DNA of 64,000 nucleotides from Meconema thalassinum. Its lineage: Eukaryota; Arthropoda; Insecta; Orthoptera; Tettigoniidae. The stretch is from assembly GCA_946902985.2 (NCBI GenBank), contig OX336389.2:980342482-980406481 (forward strand), read 5' to 3'. The notes beneath the pieces are model-generated. The model did no database searches and was not told the DNA's origin. It saw nothing but the letters and a program-made list of their open reading frames with translations. This document shows, piece by piece, positions 33,712 to 44,201 of the stretch (its first letter is position 1; each line of letters begins with the position of its first letter). The translations under genes were made by a program, and so were the position numbers.

Positions 33712-35486
33712 CCGTATTTCCTCGCATAATTGTCGCAATTTTTTTGCCAAAAATTCGTGGAAAAAAGCAGGGTGCGACGATTATGCGAAGAATATTTAAG
33801 TTCAAAGAATATACTGTATCATTATTTGCTGCACGGGCCAGTCATTCGCGTAGCGTGAGTCATAGCCTGCAGTCAGAGACAGGCTTCTTTCTTCTAACAG
33901 GGTCACGACAGGTTAACGCTTGCGGAATGTGCTGACGAAGCTGGCCATTCGCCTCGTGGTTCATAGACCGCAGGCATAAAGACGAGATTACTTTCTCCCG
34001 ACAAGATCACGCCAGATTAGGCCTATAAACTAGCGGAATGTGCGCTGGCAGTTCGCGTCACAGTTCATAGCCCGCAGGCATAAAGACGAATTACTTTCTG
34101 CTGTCAAGATCACGCCAGATTAGGCCTATAAACTCGCGGAATGTGTGCTGGCCGTTCGCGTCGCAGTTCATAGCCAGTAGGCATAAATACGGTATTTCTT
34201 TCTCCTGACAGGATCACGCCAAATAAGGCCTATAAGCTCGTGGAATGTGCGCTGGTCGTTCGCGTCACAGTTCATAGCCCGCAGGCATAAAGAGAGTACT
34301 TTCTGCTGACAAGATCACGCCAGATTACGCCTATAAGCTCGCGGAATGTGCGCTGACCATTTGCGTCGCGGTTCATAGCCCGCTGGCATAAATACGATAT
34401 TACTTTCTCCTGACAAGATCACGCCAGATTAGGCCTGTACGTTCGCGGAATGTGCGCCGGTCGCTCGCGTCACAGTTTATAGCCGGCAGGCATAAAGATG
34501 AGGTTACTTTCTCCTGACAAGACCACGCCAGATTTGGCCTATAAGCTCGCGGAATGTGCGCTGGTCGTTCGCGTCACAGTTCATAGCCCGCAGGCATAAA
34601 GACGAGAGTACTTTCTGCTGACAAGATCACGCCAGATTAGGCCTATACGCTCGCGGAATGTGCGCTGGCCGTTCGCGTCGCGGTTCATAGCTGGCAGGCT
34701 ATCATTATTTGCTGCACGGGCCAGTCATTCGCATAGCATGAGTCTGGCGTGAGTCATAGCCCGCAGTCAGAGACAGGCTTCTTTCTTCTAACAAGGTCAC
34801 GACAGGTTAACGCTTGCGGAATGGGCTGACGAAGCTGGCCATTCGCGTCGTGGTTCATAGGCCGCAGGCCTAAAGGATGAGATTACTTTTTACTGACATG
34901 ATCACGCCAGATTAGGCCTATAAGCTCGCGGAATGTGCGTTGGCCGTTCGCGTCGCGGTTCATAGCAGGCAGGCATAAAGATGAGGTTACTTTCTCCTGA
35001 CAAGACCACGCCAGATTAGGCCTATACGCTCGCGGAATGTGCACTGGCCGTTCGCGTCGCGGTTCATAGCCGGCAGGCATAAAGATGAGGTTACTTTCTG
35101 CCGACAAGATCACGCCAGATTAGGCCTATAAGCTCGCGGAATGTGCGCTGGCCGTTCGCGTCGCGTTTCATAGCCGGCAGGCATAAAGACAAGATTACTT
35201 TCTCCTGACAAGATCAAGCCAGATTATACGCTCGCGGAATGTGCTAAGTTACGAAGCTTGCCGCTCGCGTCACAGTTCATTGCCCGCAAGCATAAAGACG
35301 AGATATTTTTCGTCTGACAAAGTCGTGCCAGGTTATAAAGTCGCGGCAGCGTGTGCAACTGACAGGCGCACAAATACGAACATGCTATGCGACGATTATG
35401 CGATGACATTTTATAAACCTATTTTAGTGTTTGAAAAGTGTGGTGCGACGATTACGCGGTGGCGACGATTATGCGAGGAAATACGG
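33712..35486. mobile_element. TIR element packed with about 104-bp tandem repeats, copy 1
   Basis: Ends CCGTATTTCCTCGCATAA and, inverted, TTATGCGAGGAAATACGG. TA lies at 33710-33711 and 35487-35488. Between the ends some 13-15 units repeat the words 'gacaagatcacgccagatta', 'ggcctataagctcgcggaat', 'gtgcgctggccgttcgcgtc' and 'ttcatagccc'. Spacing is about 104 bp (starts near 34011, 34114, 34218, 34319, 34423, 34527, 34631, 34906, 35010 and 35114). There is no transposase. A short sister is at 52248-53148. Confidence 0.85.
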
Positions 35487-36519
35487 TATGATGTTATTTC
35501 CGTTTGATCAGATAAATTATCAATTAATATGATAAAATTGGTCCGGCCAGATCACACATAAAATGCCAGCATTTCGCCCCAGTGTGCCGTTGGGCTCGTC
35601 AGTTGGTACAGGCACACCTCACCAATACGCATGGCTAGCACATACTGAGAAGGCCATCACAAGACCCAAAATATGCCATGCGTATTGGTGAGGTGTGTCT
35701 GTACTAACTGACGAGCCCGACGGCACACTAGGGCGAAACGCTGGCATTTTATGTTTGATCTGACCGGACCAATTTTATCATATTAATTGATAATTTATCT
35801 GATCAAACGGAAATAACATCATATTCCCATTTGGGAATGTTCATAACCTATTCGGATTGTCAAGGTAAGGTTTTTGTTTTATGGAAGGGAGCTTGACTTC
35901 CGTAGCACATTGGCATCACTCGTGACATCAATACTACTTGTATTTTGTGTCTTGTGATGGCCTTCTCAGTATGTGCTAGCCATGCGTATTGGTGAGGTGT
36001 GTCTGTACCAACTGACGAGCCCAACGGTAAACTGGGGCGAAACGCTGGCATTTTATGTTTGATCTGGCCGGACCAATTTTATCATATTAATTGATAATTT
36101 ATCTGATCAAACGGAAATAACATCATATGCCCATTTGGGAATGTTCATAACCTATTTCGATAGCCAAGGTAAGGTTGTTTTATGGAAGGGAGCTTGACTT
36201 CCATAGCACATTGGCATCACTCATGACGTCAATACTACTTCTATTTTGTGTCTTGTGATGGCCTTCTCAATATGTGCTAGCCATGCGTATTGGTGAGGTG
36301 TGTCTGTACCAACTGACGAGCCCAACGGCACCCTGGGGCGAAACGCTGGCATTTTATGTTTGATCTGGCCGGACCAATTTTATCATATTAATTGATACTT
36401 ATTCATGGTATTCCTTTTCTAAGCTTACTGTAGAGAAAGTTATTGTCTATTTGGAATCCCATTACCTAACCACACATTTACTTTTTTGATATTTTAATTC
36501 TTGTATAAGATATTAATTT

Positions 36520-36936
36520 TCTTTTGATGGGCATGGAAAACCCCACCATTGGTAGTTCGTGTGCCTCGTCATACTGTGCACTGTGGTAGGGGCAAAAGTA
36601 CAACAAAGTTAACAAAAACCACCATAATTTGTTCTGGTTGCAAGAGGTACACATGTGGAAAACGCAGTCAAGAACAGTTGTATGTTCCATGTGTGTTAAA
36701 GATCAGTGAATAATTTACTTTCTGAACTTCTTTTTTCATGATTTTTTGATTTTGTTTTCAACTGTTGTTAATTAAGTTATATTTTTTGCCATTTTTAGAG
36801 TCATTTGAGGTTCAAAATGCAAGATATGTTGATTAAAGGATAATGCAAATCGCACAAAAGGAATTTATTATGGTGTTCACAAAATCCCCCCCTGTTGGTA
36901 GCCTGTGGTTTGAAAAATAGCATGGTATTGCTAGGG
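36520..36936 (+). pseudogene. piggyBac 3' end with Cys-rich tail, fragment
   Basis: A + strand frame reads 'VPRHTVHCGRGKSTTKLTKT' and 'TIICSGCKRYTCGKRSQEQL', followed by 'YVPC', like the cysteine-rich C-terminus of piggyBac transposases. The element ends 'ttgctaggg' before TTAA at 36937-36940. The upstream part is missing. Confidence 0.5.
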
Positions 36937-36940
36937 TTAA

Positions 36941-37930
36941 CCCCTCAAGTGTGACCTATATCAATACACACATACAATTTAACCAATGTATTCCAAAAAC
37001 AAAATTTGAAAATAGCAATGAAAACAACCAATACAAGCCACAATAGAAGGGTTAACTCTCATAAAGTCAGTATTAAGGAAAAATACCAGAAAGCAGAGAT
37101 TTACAGATGGAGATAATTATCTTGAGCATTGTAATGCAGTAAAACAATGGAGATACTCTGCAATGGGAGTACACATGAATATCAGTAACCATCTTTTATC
37201 AATATAGACCAAGACCTTTTACATACTACAAATAAAGGCACCTTAATGAACCTTTAGAAAAACTTGAAATTAACATTGATAAATTACAACTGGACTTAAA
37301 TTTAATTGAACCAATAAACTAAAATAACCCATTGTTTAATATCATAATTCATTACTTTTAGAATAAGAAAGATTTAAGAGATCTGCTTTGAAGCAGACAC
37401 ACTATAATGAAAAAACCTCCCCTTCCTACGTCACAGCTCTCCCGCCCACCCTTCCCCCTTTTTTCACACCACATTCCATAACTTCACAACAAGAAGCTAA
37501 CATTAGTAGCAAGTCAGCTGGCAGTCAGCTGGCAGTCAAGGCAAGCCCATCTCAGTCTTCCCAAAGGGTAAGCTTGCAATCACATTCAACACTTTTTCAA
37601 TACGTTCATTTCAACTCTTCAAACATTTTTTTCTCTCCCTTTTTGTTTTGTAGCATCCAGCTTGTTTCACAACACTTCTAAACACCAGTTTCCAAAACCA
37701 AATTGGGTAAGGATCCATTTTTAATAACTTTGCAAAGTATGATATTTCACTAAGTAAGTTTTTTCTCACCCAACAAATCTTTGAATTCAGTAAATGATGA
37801 CATAAAGTAAAATAATATATTATATTTTATTTCATTGTATTTTATTTTATTGTATTTTATTTTATTTTATATCATATTTTTAACAAGTGAATTTTTAGCT
37901 TCACAGTAACTATTTTATGTAATTATCTAA
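36941..37930. other. Intron sequence with (TTTTA)n tract
   Basis: A (TATTTTATTT)n-like tract lies at 37819-37880. A frame at 37388-37681 is serine/proline-rich and has a donor-like 'caaagggtaag', but its phase cannot join the flanking exons; see the rejected list. Confidence 0.45.
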
Positions 37931-38109
37931 CAAGGGGAGGATATGATGTATGGGTCACCGATTCGAACCATCTTTAGTACACGTGTAGGGCATGACTAGG
38001 TGTATACCAGGTGCAAGTAGTAAGGTGCGCTTCTCAGCCGATTCCGAGAAATTAATTATTCGTAATTGCTGTAGCGCGTTCATGTGCGCTGTACGTTAAC
38101 TTGATGTCA

Positions 38110-38183
38110 AGGAGCGCATGGTTCAGCGGTAAGAGCCCTGCTTCGTAAGCGTGGGATCACTGGTTCGAATCCCACCGGTCAGC
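38110..38183 (+). ncRNA. tRNA-Thr-like sequence in left arm, T-run terminator after it
   Basis: 'tggttcagcgg' fits an A box and 'ggttcgaatcc' is a perfect B box. A D stem (GTTC/GAGC) and an anticodon loop 'ttcgtaa' (CGU, Thr) can be drawn. The T stem does not pair well, so it is not a normal tRNA gene. Nine T residues follow directly at 38185-38193, enough for RNA polymerase III termination. Whether it is transcribed is unknown. Confidence 0.55.
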
Positions 38184-39067
38184 CTCTTTTTTTTTGTAAA
38201 CATAGGCAATTCGTACAACTGTAGGTGTCGTGAATAATGTTAATTTTGCAGTCAATTGTAATAACGTGTTCTGTGAGCGGGAAAAGGGATTCTGAAATCA
38301 TCGTATGGGGTTGAACGTTTGTGACATTACATAATGTACAGTCGGGGCATTGCAAATACATTGGTATTATAAATGGTCAGGTGTACTCTATTATATGTAT
38401 ACGTTTATACACTGAAGGCCCAGTCTGTTCCGTTCATTGCACGTCAGTGAACCATAAGACCACTCCGTACCCCGCAAATAGTGTCTCATGCTATGGGTAT
38501 TGGTTGGGTTACCGTTTTTACTATTCATGACATTCATCAACACACAAATATTTCTATTTTTTTACACACTCGTAATACATAACAATGCCAAGACTTTCTT
38601 TTCTTCACTGCCTACTTGATATTTGTACTCTCGCACTGCCTTTTTGTTACTCTGTTCTCGCACTGCCTTCTCGATACTCTGTTGCTACAGTTGGAAAGTG
38701 TTCGGAACTGGCGAGGTCACCTGCACACAAACTAACGATAACGGTGGGCAGGAGGATAAACTGTTCACCCAGGAAAGTTGAATGCCGCATTCGTTCCTTG
38801 GCTCTTGAGGTAGCAACACCATAAGAGTGGGAATAATTGTGCGATGTCGGATATTACACGTTATAGTGATGTGCCGGTGCCTACGAAAGCCGATGGAAGT
38901 GGACCGCATTCAAATTCCGCGACGAGGATGTAATCTCCTGTAAGATTTATTCCCACTCCCCTTTCCCGCTCATATAACACGTTATTACAATTGACTACAA
39001 AATGAACATTATTCACGACACCTACTTTTGTACGAATTGCCTATGTTTACGAAAAAAAAAAAAAAAG

Positions 39068-39140
39068 CTCACCGGTGGGATTCGATCCAGTGATCCCACG
39101 CTTACAAAGCAGGGCTCTTACCGCTGCACCATGAGATTCT
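39068..39140 (-). ncRNA. tRNA-Thr-like sequence in right arm, T-run terminator after it
   Basis: The mirror of 38110-38183. On the minus strand 'tggtgcagcgg' (A box), anticodon loop 'tttgtaa' (UGU, Thr) and 'ggatcgaatcc' (B box, one change), then a 15-base T run (the A run at 39052-39066 on the + strand). The two arm copies differ at several positions, including the anticodon. Confidence 0.55.
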
Positions 39141-39843
39141 TGGCTTCATGTTAATGTACAGCGCACATGAACGCGCTACAGCAATTACTAATAATTAATT
39201 TCTCGGAATCGGCTGAGAAGCGCACCTTACTACTTGCACCTGGTATACGCCTAGTCATGCCCTACACGTGTACTAAAGATGGTTCGAATCGGGGACCCAT
39301 GCATCATATCCTCCCCTTGTAAGTACGTAAGACTGATCTGCTATTTTACCAAGATTGAAGAATGTTATTATTTTTTTTAAATAGTTTTTAGAATGATAAT
39401 TCTTTTATACGAAAGATTCATGTTTGTTAAAGTTTTTATGGAAGTGAACATGTTCGTTGTACCTCAGTGTGTTTTAATTGATCTTAAATTGACCTAATGT
39501 TGAAGAAGGGCCCTGATACGTGGCCTGAAACATGTACATGTGAAAAAAATGTTATAATAATAAATATTTATCTGTACTGACTATGTGGAGCCGTTGTTAT
39601 TTCAAATAATTAACTTTGTAATGCAATACAGAAGCAGTCTACTGACCAATATGGTTATGTTTAAAACTATCAACAGTAATAATTTGTTTTGCTAAATGTC
39701 ATCAATAGTTTTGACATCGCATGATTTGGCATAGTGATATTACAGTGCGCACACGCCCGTGAATGAGGTCATTATGACTCATGAGCTATTAGCGATTCTC
39801 ATCATTGCTAAACTAGTGAGTTTTTAGAATCGTTAACTTCGGG

Positions 39844-41355
39844 AGGTGGAATTAGCAGTACAGAAAATGAAGATGGGAAAAGCAACAGGGGTGGATGAAG
39901 TCAGTGTAGAAATGATAAAGGCTGCTGGACCTGTTGGTATGCAATGGCTGTATCGACTGCTAAAGTGTGTGTGGAAATGGAAATGTGTACCAGAAGACTG
40001 GAAGAAAGGGCTAATAATACCAGTGTTTAAGAAGGGGGACAAGAAGGTGTGTGATAACTATAGAGGGATCACCCTCATATCACAGATAGTAAAAATACTG
40101 GAAAGGATATTAGAAAGAAGAATGAGAAGAAAGGTGGAAGGAGAGTTGCAAGAGGAACAGTATGGCTTCAGGAGTGGAAGATCCACAGTGGACCCAATCT
40201 TTAGCTTGAGGCAGGTGATGGAAAAGAACTGGGAATATGGAGAGGATTTGATCATGACTTTCATAGATCTAGAAAAGGCATATGATAGTGTCCCCAGAGA
40301 GAAGGTATGGGAAACCATGGTTAAGAAGAGACTGGGAAGAGAAATGTTGGAAATGGTGCAAGCAATGTACAACTGTGTTAGCAGGGTACTGACCCCAGTT
40401 GGAAAGACAGATTGGTTTACGAACAAGACTGGACTAAGACAGGGGAGTGTGCTGTCACCTCTCTTGTTCATAATGGTGATGGATGAAATAGTAAAGGAAA
40501 CAAAGGAAGCATATGAACATAAAGAAATGAAGTTACTGTTATTTGCAGATGATATTGTGGTCTGGGGAAGGAACACCGAAGAAGTACAAAAACAACTAGA
40601 TGCACTGAACGAAAATATTCAGAAGTATGGCCTGAAAATCAGTATAGAGAAAAGCAAGACCATGGTGATGACAAGAGGGGAAAGACAAGGAAAGGGCACT
40701 GTGAAAATTGGAAGTCAGAGTTTGGAAATTGTGGACACGTTCAAATACCTAGGAAGTGAATTGATGCAAACTGGTAGGTTGGACATGGAGATTGGCAGGA
40801 GGGTACAGCAGAGCAATGCATTCTATCAAAGTGTAAGAAAACTTGTTTGGGATAAGGAAGTACCAAGGAAAAGCAAGGAGGTAATGTATAAAGTGTATTA
40901 TGTACCCATATTAACTTATGCAGCTGAGACTTGGACCCTGACAAGCAGGCAAGAGAGTAGAATCCAAGCCAGTGAAATGAAATTCCTAAGAAGTATGATA
41001 GGAAAGACAAGGAAAGACAGAGTGAGGAATGAAGATGTTAGGAAGGAAGTTGGGATGGGAAAACTAAATGAGAGAATTGAGAAGAATAAACTAAGGTGGT
41101 TTGGACATGTAAAGAGGATGGAGGAAAATAGAATACCAAGACAGATGCTGGAGGCGAAGTGCAAGGGTAAGAGACCAAGAGGAAGACCTAGAACAAGGTG
41201 GATGGATTCAGTGAAGAACGGCGTAAGAAAAAGAAATCTGGACTGGGACAAGATCGTGGAAGAAGAATGGTGGAAGGAAAGAGGAAAGTGGAGAAGTGCC
41301 ATAAATACCCCGACCCGGCAGGAGCTGGATAAGGGGAAATGATGATGATGATGAT
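39844..41355 (+). mobile_element. LINE, 5'-truncated young copy, (GAT)-tail family
   Basis: It is flanked by the 9-bp duplication 'aacttcggg' at 39835-39843 and 41356-41364 and ends in (GAT)n. The whole 1.5 kb is one open frame. It belongs to the same broad family as 25469-26902 but to a different subfamily, judged by protein wording. Confidence 0.9.
39846..41342 (+). CDS. LINE reverse transcriptase, C-terminal 498 residues, intact frame
   Basis: The order of motifs is complete for a reverse transcriptase. 'KMGKATGVDEVSVEMIK' and 'EDWKKGLIIPVFKKGDKK' come first, then 'EEQYGFRSGRSTVDPIF', 'TFIDLEKAYDSVPREKVW' and 'KTGLRQGSVLSPLLFIMVMD'. The catalytic 'LLFADDIVVW' and 'TFKYLGSEL' follow. The C-terminal domain has 'LTYAAETWTL', 'NKLRWFGHVKRMEENRIPRQ' and 'RPRTRWMDSVK'. 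The stop TGA at 41340-41342 is part of the GAT tail. The endonuclease is missing because of 5' truncation, so it cannot move on its own. No promoter is expected. Confidence 0.88.
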   Translation: MELAVQKMKMGKATGVDEVSVEMIKAAGPVGMQWLYRLLKCVWKWKCVPEDWKKGLIIPVFKKGDKKVCDNYRGITLISQIVKILERILERRMRRKVEGELQEEQYGFRSGRSTVDPIFSLRQVMEKNWEYGEDLIMTFIDLEKAYDSVPREKVWETMVKKRLGREMLEMVQAMYNCVSRVLTPVGKTDWFTNKTGLRQGSVLSPLLFIMVMDEIVKETKEAYEHKEMKLLLFADDIVVWGRNTEEVQKQLDALNENIQKYGLKISIEKSKTMVMTRGERQGKGTVKIGSQSLEIVDTFKYLGSELMQTGRLDMEIGRRVQQSNAFYQSVRKLVWDKEVPRKSKEVMYKVYYVPILTYAAETWTLTSRQESRIQASEMKFLRSMIGKTRKDRVRNEDVRKEVGMGKLNERIEKNKLRWFGHVKRMEENRIPRQMLEAKCKGKRPRGRPRTRWMDSVKNGVRKRNLDWDKIVEEEWWKERGKWRSAINTPTRQELDKGK

Positions 41356-41402
41356 AACTTCGGGATTGTTAACATTCGACATGGTTCCGTATTGACAAAG
41401 CA

Positions 41403-41476
41403 TATAATAGATAAAGAATTATCCTTTTTGGTTCCACCTGGTCAATACCAAAAAGGATAATTCTTTATCTATTATA
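41403..41476. repeat. Perfect 29-bp palindrome with 16-bp loop
   Basis: The arm 'tataatagataaagaattat'... (41403-41431) is an exact inverse of 41448-41476. The loop reads 'ttccacctggtcaata'. A similar loop phrase, 'tccacctggtcaatgcat', is at 5908-5925. It may be a tiny transposon derivative or the end of a repeat. Confidence 0.75.
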
Positions 41477-42170
41477 AACTAGTGAGTTCCACCAACGTTC
41501 ATTTGGGCACTTCTTTTCGGCAGCCACGGGAGTCAATTTCACAATATTATGATACCTGCATGCCCAGAAATAAGGTCAGCATTACTTCTGAGCATAAGAC
41601 GAATCTCAGTACCAGAGAACCTAGCGAGTTTGCAGTAAGATGTGCATTCCATCTGTAATCATTCGGCACAGTTTTAGCACCCATGGGAGGTGGTATTGTG
41701 ATATTACAATGCGGGCATACCTAGAAATAATATTGGTGCCACTCAGGGGCGTAAGTTTTACAATTATTAGGACACCATTGCGGCGACTGCGGATGTCTGT
41801 ATCACAATATCATGGTGTATGCACACATGGAAATAAAGTCTGCGTTACTCACAAGCCTGAGGTGCATCTCAACACCGCAAAACTTAGTGAGTTCGTTGTA
41901 AGATATGTGTTCCATTGGCAATCACTATACACCATTTGAGTACCCATGGGTGTTAGTATCGCGATATTACGGTGTGTGCTTGCCCAAAAATAATTTTGGC
42001 ATCATTCACGAGCCTAAGGCGAATCTCAGCACCGCAAAACCTTCATTGAGATATGCAATCATTAGGACACCATTTCGGTGGTTGCGGGAGTCGGTATCAT
42101 GGTGCGAGCTTGGTATCGCAAGCCTAGGGCGAATCTCACCACCAAAGTCCATAGCAAGGCATGTATTTCC

Positions 42171-42518
42171 CCAGTTGTCAAGAGTCAACAGGAGTCGGGT
42201 ATTGTACATGTATGTTCAGAGCTTCAGTCTGCGTCTTTTCACTGTATATCACGTGTGACAGGAATATGATGGGGCATTACCCTCCAATAGACCATGACCA
42301 CTTTCTTCCAACTCCTTTTCCAGTTTCATTCGTCTTCATTCATTTTATATCTCACTAACCCCTCTCATGAGGTTGGTGTCAGGAAGGACATTCGTCCTTA
42401 GAAACCATCAGGCACGTAGAAACTAGTCTCTCCTTATCCCTGACTCCATAGGAATGGGAATGATAAGATGTAGATGCATACATACAAAATACAAGGTGGT
42501 ATTTTTTACCTTTTACAG
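42171..42518. other. Intron sequence with a possible repeat tail
   Basis: 'gaggttggtgtcaggaagga' at 42370-42389 resembles the 3' part of widespread invertebrate retroelement tails, but no ends were found. The acceptor 'ttttttaccttttacag' precedes the exon. Confidence 0.4.
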
Positions 42519-42754
42519 ATGTGGTGACCATCAGCAGTAGCAGTGATGACGATGACTGCATTTTGCTTTCTGAACCTTCAAGTGGTGACGAAGCTGATCC
42601 AGTCGATGATCCTACTAATTCAGGAATGCACACAAATGACTTGTATAATATACCAGATGAACAAGGCCGTGTCCTAGTTAATGTGGGACATCCACCTGGC
42701 GAGGATGATATTTATCTAGCTTCTCAAATAGCCCGTGTAATCAAACCCCATCAA
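42519..42754 (+). CDS. ARIP4-like exon: SIM-like motifs and lead-in to helicase core
   Basis: The exon encodes 79 residues counting the split first codon. It begins 'DVVTISSSSDDDDCILLSEP', which holds two SUMO-interaction-like cores (VVTI and ILL) beside serines and acids. An acidic linker follows, then 'HTNDLYNIPDEQGRVLVNVG' and 'HPPGEDDIYLASQIARVIKP' ending 'HQ'. The last 40 residues closely match the segment before the SNF2 domain in ARIP4/RAD54L2 proteins ('HVND...GRVLVN.NHP...LAPQ.AR..KPHQ'). Acceptor AG at 42517-42518; donor CAA|gtaagt. Confidence 0.92.
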
Positions 42755-44129
42755 GTAAGTCACTGCTGCTAATTGAAGGGCTGAGAATTATAAGTGGTCT
42801 ATCAACCAATTTTGAAACTTTTTAGGAGAGCAAAAACAAACATGATACACAGTCACACTTGGTTAATTCTAACATTTTAAATTCAAGATTTTGAACAATT
42901 CAAGCTTTTCATGTGGTCTGTTGACATTTCTCTACATGAAAATGAAATTTGTCTAATTTGAAGTATCGAATAATTCTGTATCTTTTGTCGGTCTCTTAAC
43001 TCCGAATTAAACAAGTTTGACTATATATTTATTGTGCAAGTTCCTAAATTGAATGTTATATTTTTTTACAATTTTAATAGATCTTGTATACTAATGAATA
43101 ATTATACACTAAAAACCTGCCTAAAACGGAACGTGACCGTTTTGGTACTTCTTTTCCGTTTTCAGAGGTTTCATCTTACAAAGGGTTGTGTTTTAATAAA
43201 CCAAAATATAAAGAAATATGATCACATAGGATTACGATGAAGGAATATTTTAAAATAAAATAAGTAGTGCTCAAAATTTAGTATGTAGCTATGTATTACA
43301 CATAAAATAATCTGCCTTAGGGCCTGTTTTGCAATCGCTGGGCAAAGTTCGGAGTAGCGTACTCCCTGCATTTAATGCCATATTGTGTTTTTCAATCGCT
43401 AGATAGTGTTGCCAAGGGAATTAATGTGGTGGGTAAGTTGGTCATATTTACACGGTGCTATTTGTGCTGGATAAGCATTAAACCTTCGGAGTAGTGACAC
43501 TCCGTAGTTGCTTGTTGTATTTCTCCTACCATCTGTGAACACTTCATGATTTGTATTCTAATTGTATGAATCTTTATTTCATGGCTTGTTTTCGTTTATC
43601 GAAAAGTGCTGTGATGGTTGCGCCAGAATCTATTAGCTTCGGTACGCACACGACAATAGAAAACTAAAAATTTCAAAGATCTCGTATACTACGCAGCTTG
43701 GAGATTCTTAAAATTGTGACACATGTTAATTTACACTCCGTTTTTATACCGGTACTATTATGAATGTATAGATTGAATTGGAGATATGCTACTGTCACAC
43801 TTGTTTCGACAAACATCACATATTATACTATAAATTAAGAGGAGAGATGAAACCTTAGTCTCTAGCCTATCTATAGACTGCTAGAAATGATGTTCAATAC
43901 AATCAAATTTCTCAAATCCTGCTTGCTGCAACATTGTAATAAAAATGAGATAAATCGTAATTTAATGTAGGTTCTGTTAAAATGACGCTTAATGATATGA
44001 TAAATATAGTTTAACATTGTGAGGTTTGAAGCCATTTTTCAGTGTTGCCTAAGTAAACAAAAGTTTGGTGCTTTTCAATCGGTCAACACGAATGTACCCA
44101 AATAGAGCTGGGTTATGCCCTGATCCTGA
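42755..44129. other. Intron sequence with a possible transposon end
   Basis: At 43318-43372 'agggcctgttttgcaatcgc' with 'cggagtagcgtactccc' is loosely the inverse of 47895-47953 ('...gattgaaaaacagaccctt'). The two could be termini of a transposon that now surrounds the Penelope element. No target duplication is seen. Confidence 0.4.
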
Positions 44130-44160
44130 AATAAATTACATAAGATTAATAAATACACTA

Positions 44161-44201
44161 GGATGACCGGTTTCGATCGTCAAGCGATCATCATCAGATC
44201 C
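44161..44201 (-). ncRNA. Hammerhead-ribozyme-like motif of the Penelope element
   Basis: The minus strand reads GGAT, then CTGATGA, a hairpin with GATCG/CGATC stem and CTTGA loop, then GAAAC, a tiny CGG loop and GTC, then ATCC. GGAT and ATCC pair as stem I. CUGAUGA, GAAA and the cleavage triplet GUC are the conserved hammerhead core. Stem III is minimal, as reported for Penelope-like elements. One extra U lies between CUGAUGA and stem II, so activity is uncertain. Confidence 0.65.

Larger units (their letters stand above)
30211..36395. repeat. 302-bp satellite array, head-to-head inverted, with two insertions
   Basis: A unit of about 302 bp recurs: 'aggttatgaacattcccaaa', 'atgatgttatttccgtttga', 'tttcgccccagtgtgccgtt' and 'ctcaccaatacgcatggcta' recur in order. 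Forward units lie at 30211-30236 continuing at 33099, then 33099-33400 and 33401-33710 continuing at 35488-35671. At about 35672 the orientation flips, and reverse units run 35677-35980, 35981-36281 and 36282-36395 (part). A pogo/Tigger element (30239-33096) and a TIR element (33712-35486) are inserted at the same kind of site, the 'gggaata' word. Confidence 0.85.
37931..39319. mobile_element. MULE-like element, about 360-bp inverted arms with tRNA-like units
   Basis: Ends CAAGGGGAGGATATGATG and its inverse at 39319, with a CAAGGG start like the MULE at 11443. Arms are about 37931-38290 and 38960-39319, clearly alike by eye. Flanks 'taattatctaa' (37920-37930) and 'taagtacgtaa' (39320-39330) agree at 8 of 11 positions, a possible decayed 9-11-bp duplication. 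Each arm holds a tRNA-like sequence followed by a T run. The 670-bp centre has no transposase. Confidence 0.75.
39660..42160. repeat. Degenerate tandem repeat, about 130-160-bp period, split by a LINE
   Basis: The motif 'atcacaatatcatggtgtat' and variants recurs near 39737, 41540, 41694, 41798, 41958 and 42092. 'gcgaatctcagcaccgcaaa' variants recur near 41600, 41862, 42017 and 42127. 'actagtgagttt' occurs at 39815 and 41480. Copies are strongly diverged. A LINE (39844-41355) and a small palindrome (41403-41476) are inserted. Confidence 0.6.

Noticed and set aside
33712..35486. CRISPR-like array
   Set aside because: Units of about 104 bp are contiguous with no short repeat/unique-spacer pattern, inside TA-flanked inverted ends, in a eukaryotic genome.
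37388..37681. Open frame with a donor-like site (caaagggtaagc), possible extra ARIP4 exon
   Set aside because: If it is used from the AG before 37495 it leaves phase 0, which would put the exon at 42519 into a frame with an immediate stop. The direct join 29626 to 42519 restores a GAT codon and a sensible protein. It could only be an alternative exon.
38110..38183. Functional tRNA-Thr gene
   Set aside because: The T stem and acceptor stem do not pair properly and the sequence exists as mirror copies in transposon arms, so it is called tRNA-like only.
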